NCBI GenBank assembly: GCA_020444515.1
Contig: JAHLKX010000001.1
Location: forward strand, 186,001-250,000
From: Bacteroidota bacterium
GTDB lineage: Bacteria; Bacteroidota; Bacteroidia; Bacteroidales; JAADJA01
DNA length: 64,000 nucleotides
Direction of reading: 5' to 3'
This document shows, one piece after another, positions 62,120-64,000 of this stretch (its first letter is position 1; each line of letters begins with the position of its first letter). The position numbers were made by a program, and so were the translations under genes. The notes beneath the pieces were generated by a model, which saw only the letters and a program-made list of their open reading frames with translations, was not told the origin of the DNA and made no database searches.

Positions 62120-62246
62120 GGTCTCCTCCTTCCTGAGGTTTCCTTTCTTTTTTACCGAAAATCTTCCACATGACCCAGGCAAAACCCCCCAGAATATGAA
62201 GCATGACAATACTACCCAGCAGAATTATTAAGCTTATATCCGACAT
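62112..62246 (-). CDS. 44-residue predicted membrane microprotein
   Basis: An open frame of 44 codons. It begins MSDISLIILLGSIVMLHILG, giving one TM (about 4-29), and continues with a basic, then acidic, soluble tail (KIFGKKERKPQEGGDHE). The start at 62246 is 6 bp after the stop of the CDF gene. Its stop codon overlaps the ATG of the glycosyltransferase by 8 bp, and its last codons supply the GGAGGA ribosome-binding site. The position and coupling make translation likely. No family is recognised; it may be an accessory subunit of the glycosyltransferase. Confidence 0.7.
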   Translation of the reverse strand: MSDISLIILLGSIVMLHILGGFAWVMWKIFGKKERKPQEGGDHE

Positions 62247-62252
62247 TCGTTA

Positions 62253-63176
62253 CTATTTAATATTGTCTTTTGATAATCCAAAAGCTTCATTTTTTTCAAT
62301 ATTTCCATAGGGTTCAATATGAATGAGTACATCATAGATGTTGGGGATATTTGCTTTGAGTCTGTCCTCAACCTGCATGGCAATTTCGTGAGCCTGAGAG
62401 ACTGTATAGCTGCTATCCACCTCAATATCCATGGCAATCAAATAAACATCGGCTAACTTACGAATCCTCAGCCGGTGGGGATTATGAGCCCCTTTAACCT
62501 TATCAACCTCTTTAAAAACCTTAAAATATAATTCGGTGTCCTGCATGCCATCCATCAATTCCATATTGGTTTCCTGGAAAATATTAAATGCGACTTTAAT
62601 GATCCACAAACTTACAAACATAGCAGTGATGATATCCAGGATGGGCATGTTTAGGATAAAAGTGAAAACCAGACCGATCAGCACAGAGGCTGAAATCAGG
62701 ATGTCATTGCGCATATTCTTGGCATTGGCAATGATCATGGAACTATCGGTTCGTTTACCGATCTTAAATTGCCATGCCGCCAGGATCACTTTCCCGAAAA
62801 TACTCAGAATCGTTACATAAATGGCAATGATGGAAGGCATTTCACGCTCTTCACCCGATAAAAGTCTTGATCCGGTGGAAATCAGTAATTGTGCTCCAGC
62901 AAAAAAGATGATAAAAGAAAGCACTTTGGTGGAAATGGTTTCAGCTTTCCTGTATCCATACGGATATTTACAGTCAGGTGGTTTGCTGATGAGCCGGGTT
63001 GTAAAAAGGGTGATGAAATAGGTGAGCACATCAGAAAGGGTATCGATGCCATCACCAATCACCGCCAGACTTCCTGAAATAAATCCAATGACGATCTTGA
63101 AAATCGCCAGGAAGCTATTCCCAATAATTCCGATCCATGAGGCCCGCCGGAGTTCTCTATTTCTTTCTGGTTTCAA
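62253..63176 (-). CDS. Cation diffusion facilitator (CDF) family transporter
   Basis: A protein of 307 residues from a TTG at 63176 (MKPERNRELRRASWIGIIGN). An earlier TTG at 63212 would place a TAnnTTTG box (63199-63206 on the minus strand) inside the gene, so the later start is preferred. There are six TM helices. The metal-site helix reads GDGIDTLSDVL and its partner in TM5 appears as DIITAMFVSLWI. A C-terminal cytoplasmic domain (about 205-290) contains IDIEVDSSYTVSQAHEIA. CDF transporters export Zn, Fe, Mn or other divalent metals; specificity is not readable here. It is 6 bp upstream of the microprotein. Confidence 0.85.
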   Translation of the reverse strand: MKPERNRELRRASWIGIIGNSFLAIFKIVIGFISGSLAVIGDGIDTLSDVLTYFITLFTTRLISKPPDCKYPYGYRKAETISTKVLSFIIFFAGAQLLISTGSRLLSGEEREMPSIIAIYVTILSIFGKVILAAWQFKIGKRTDSSMIIANAKNMRNDILISASVLIGLVFTFILNMPILDIITAMFVSLWIIKVAFNIFQETNMELMDGMQDTELYFKVFKEVDKVKGAHNPHRLRIRKLADVYLIAMDIEVDSSYTVSQAHEIAMQVEDRLKANIPNIYDVLIHIEPYGNIEKNEAFGLSKDNIK

Positions 63177-63273
63177 AATCTCGTCTTGCCTTAGATTACA
63201 AAAGTAACCCAAAAAAATTCATTTTGAAGTTTGGTTTGCCTATGTAAAAGAATATCTGACTGGGATTTTTCAC

Positions 63274-63281
63274 TAATTTTG
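63274..63281 (+). promoter_or_regulatory. Candidate -7 box (TAATTTTG)
   Basis: It matches TAnnTTTG and lies 21 bp before the ATG of the M20 peptidase gene. No TTTG at the -33 distance. Confidence 0.4.
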
Positions 63282-63302
63282 GTCAATCTAATATTTTAAA
63301 AC

Positions 63303-64000
63303 ATGGTAAAGAGGTTACAGGAATTGGCAGAGCATCACAGCGATTACACTGCCCAAAATTTATCGAAGTTGGTCAAAATTAAATCGCTGAGTGCCGGCGA
63401 GGAAAAAGTTCAGATTGAACTGATGAGGCAAATGAAAGAAGCCGGTTTCGATGAAGTGAAAATGGATGGCCTGGGTAATGTGATCGGCCGGATCGGCAAT
63501 GGAAAGCGCATTCTTGCCTTCGATGGGCACATGGATACTGTAAATGTTGGGAATTTGAAGAACTGGGATTTCGATCCTTTTTCGGGTGAGATAAAAGATG
63601 GATTTGTACATGGCCGTGGTTCCGTTGATCAGAAAGGCGGGCCCGCAGCTTTTATAACGGCTGGAAAAATTTTGAAAGAAATTGGATTTGACAAAGACCT
63701 GACGATTTATTTCGTGGGAAGTGTGATGGAAGAGGATTGCGACGGCCTTTGCTGGAAATACATCATCGAAGAAGATAAGATCCGTCCTGATTTCGTGATC
63801 AGCACCGAGCCGACAAACCTCAATATCTATCGTGGTCAGCGCGGGCGGATGGAAATGCACGTTGAGTTCAATGGAGTTTCGTCACATGGTTCGGCACCTG
63901 AAAGGGGAAATAATGCAATATATATGGCCTCCCGTGCAGCTCTTGAAATCGAAAAACTCAATGAACGGCTTAAGTCGGATGAATTTCTGGGGAAAGGAAG
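63303..64000 (+). CDS. M20-family metallohydrolase, partial (right edge)
   Basis: An open frame from ATG 63303 to the window edge, 232 codons seen, with no stop. Metal-binding blocks are visible: FDGHMDTVN (His-Asp, about 73-81), GRGSVDQKGGPAAF (Asp, about 104-117), SVMEEDCDGLCWKY (Glu pair, about 141-154) and STEPTN (about 167-172). SSHGSAPERGNN (about 197-208) begins the dimerisation domain. This is the M20 fold (ArgE/DapE/PepT-like); the pattern recalls the YgeY-type hydrolases linked to selenium metabolism, but the partial sequence does not settle it. Confidence 0.87.
   Translation, partial: MVKRLQELAEHHSDYTAQNLSKLVKIKSLSAGEEKVQIELMRQMKEAGFDEVKMDGLGNVIGRIGNGKRILAFDGHMDTVNVGNLKNWDFDPFSGEIKDGFVHGRGSVDQKGGPAAFITAGKILKEIGFDKDLTIYFVGSVMEEDCDGLCWKYIIEEDKIRPDFVISTEPTNLNIYRGQRGRMEMHVEFNGVSSHGSAPERGNNAIYMASRAALEIEKLNERLKSDEFLGKG

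Overview
The window is chromosomal DNA of a Bacteroidota bacterium, probably an environmental, Bacteroidales/Marinilabiliales-like lineage. The evidence is seven predicted type IX secretion (T9SS) C-terminal sorting domains, two TonB-dependent receptors (one with a clear carboxypeptidase-like N-terminal domain), a gldA-gldF-gldG operon, promoters of the TTTG/TAnnTTTG type, and Bacteroidota-typical families (DUF1599, BT_3928, DUF5777, C10 peptidase). No IS element, phage gene or CRISPR array was seen.

Layout. 1-3.9 kb: a LamG-containing T9SS lipoprotein downstream of an orphan sigma-54-dependent response regulator, with a good -24/-12 promoter between them. 4.3-7.4 kb: TonB-dependent receptor and a small T9SS protein. 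7.5-13.5 kb: DUF3108 protein, PgpH-like 7TM-HD phosphohydrolase, M1 aminopeptidase, dihydropteroate synthase. 13.7-22.5 kb: a run of + strand genes (DUF1599, BT_3928-type DoxX protein, tpiA, prmA, a 1496-residue exported protein of unknown function, plsY). 22.7-27.0 kb: a 1408-residue TPR/PD40 protein with about 16 copies of an acidic 33-34-residue repeat, behind a second strong sigma-54 promoter match. 27-37 kb: dnaN, an NAD-dependent epimerase, a class IV aminotransferase, amidase, CYTH protein, S41 lipoprotein peptidase, beta-barrel protein, crotonase-like protein, TonB-dependent receptor. 37-44 kb: SGNH hydrolase, DUF4340-gldG-gldF-gldA, smpB, ElyC/YdcF-like protein, pdxH. 44.6-51.1 kb: a three-gene unit of large T9SS-exported proteins led by a C10 cysteine peptidase with three CUB domains.

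The most interesting locus is 52.0-58.8 kb. An Fnr-type regulator is divergent from a hexaheme surface lipoprotein with a collagen-like linker, a monoheme lipoprotein, a DUF5777 outer-membrane barrel, a heptaheme membrane-anchored cytochrome c, a diheme cytochrome b and a three-TM NapC/NirT-type heptaheme cytochrome. That is 21 predicted c-hemes with candidates for the inner membrane, periplasm and outer membrane. It looks like a respiratory chain carrying electrons from the quinol pool towards the outer membrane. The inner-membrane parts recall Geobacter ImcH and CbcL by architecture. The terminal acceptor is not encoded here.

After the cytochromes come a DUF2271/PKD T9SS protein, tRNA-His with a degenerate copy of its 3' end 127 bp downstream, a GT39-type glycosyltransferase coupled to a 44-residue membrane microprotein and a CDF transporter, and an M20 peptidase cut by the right edge.
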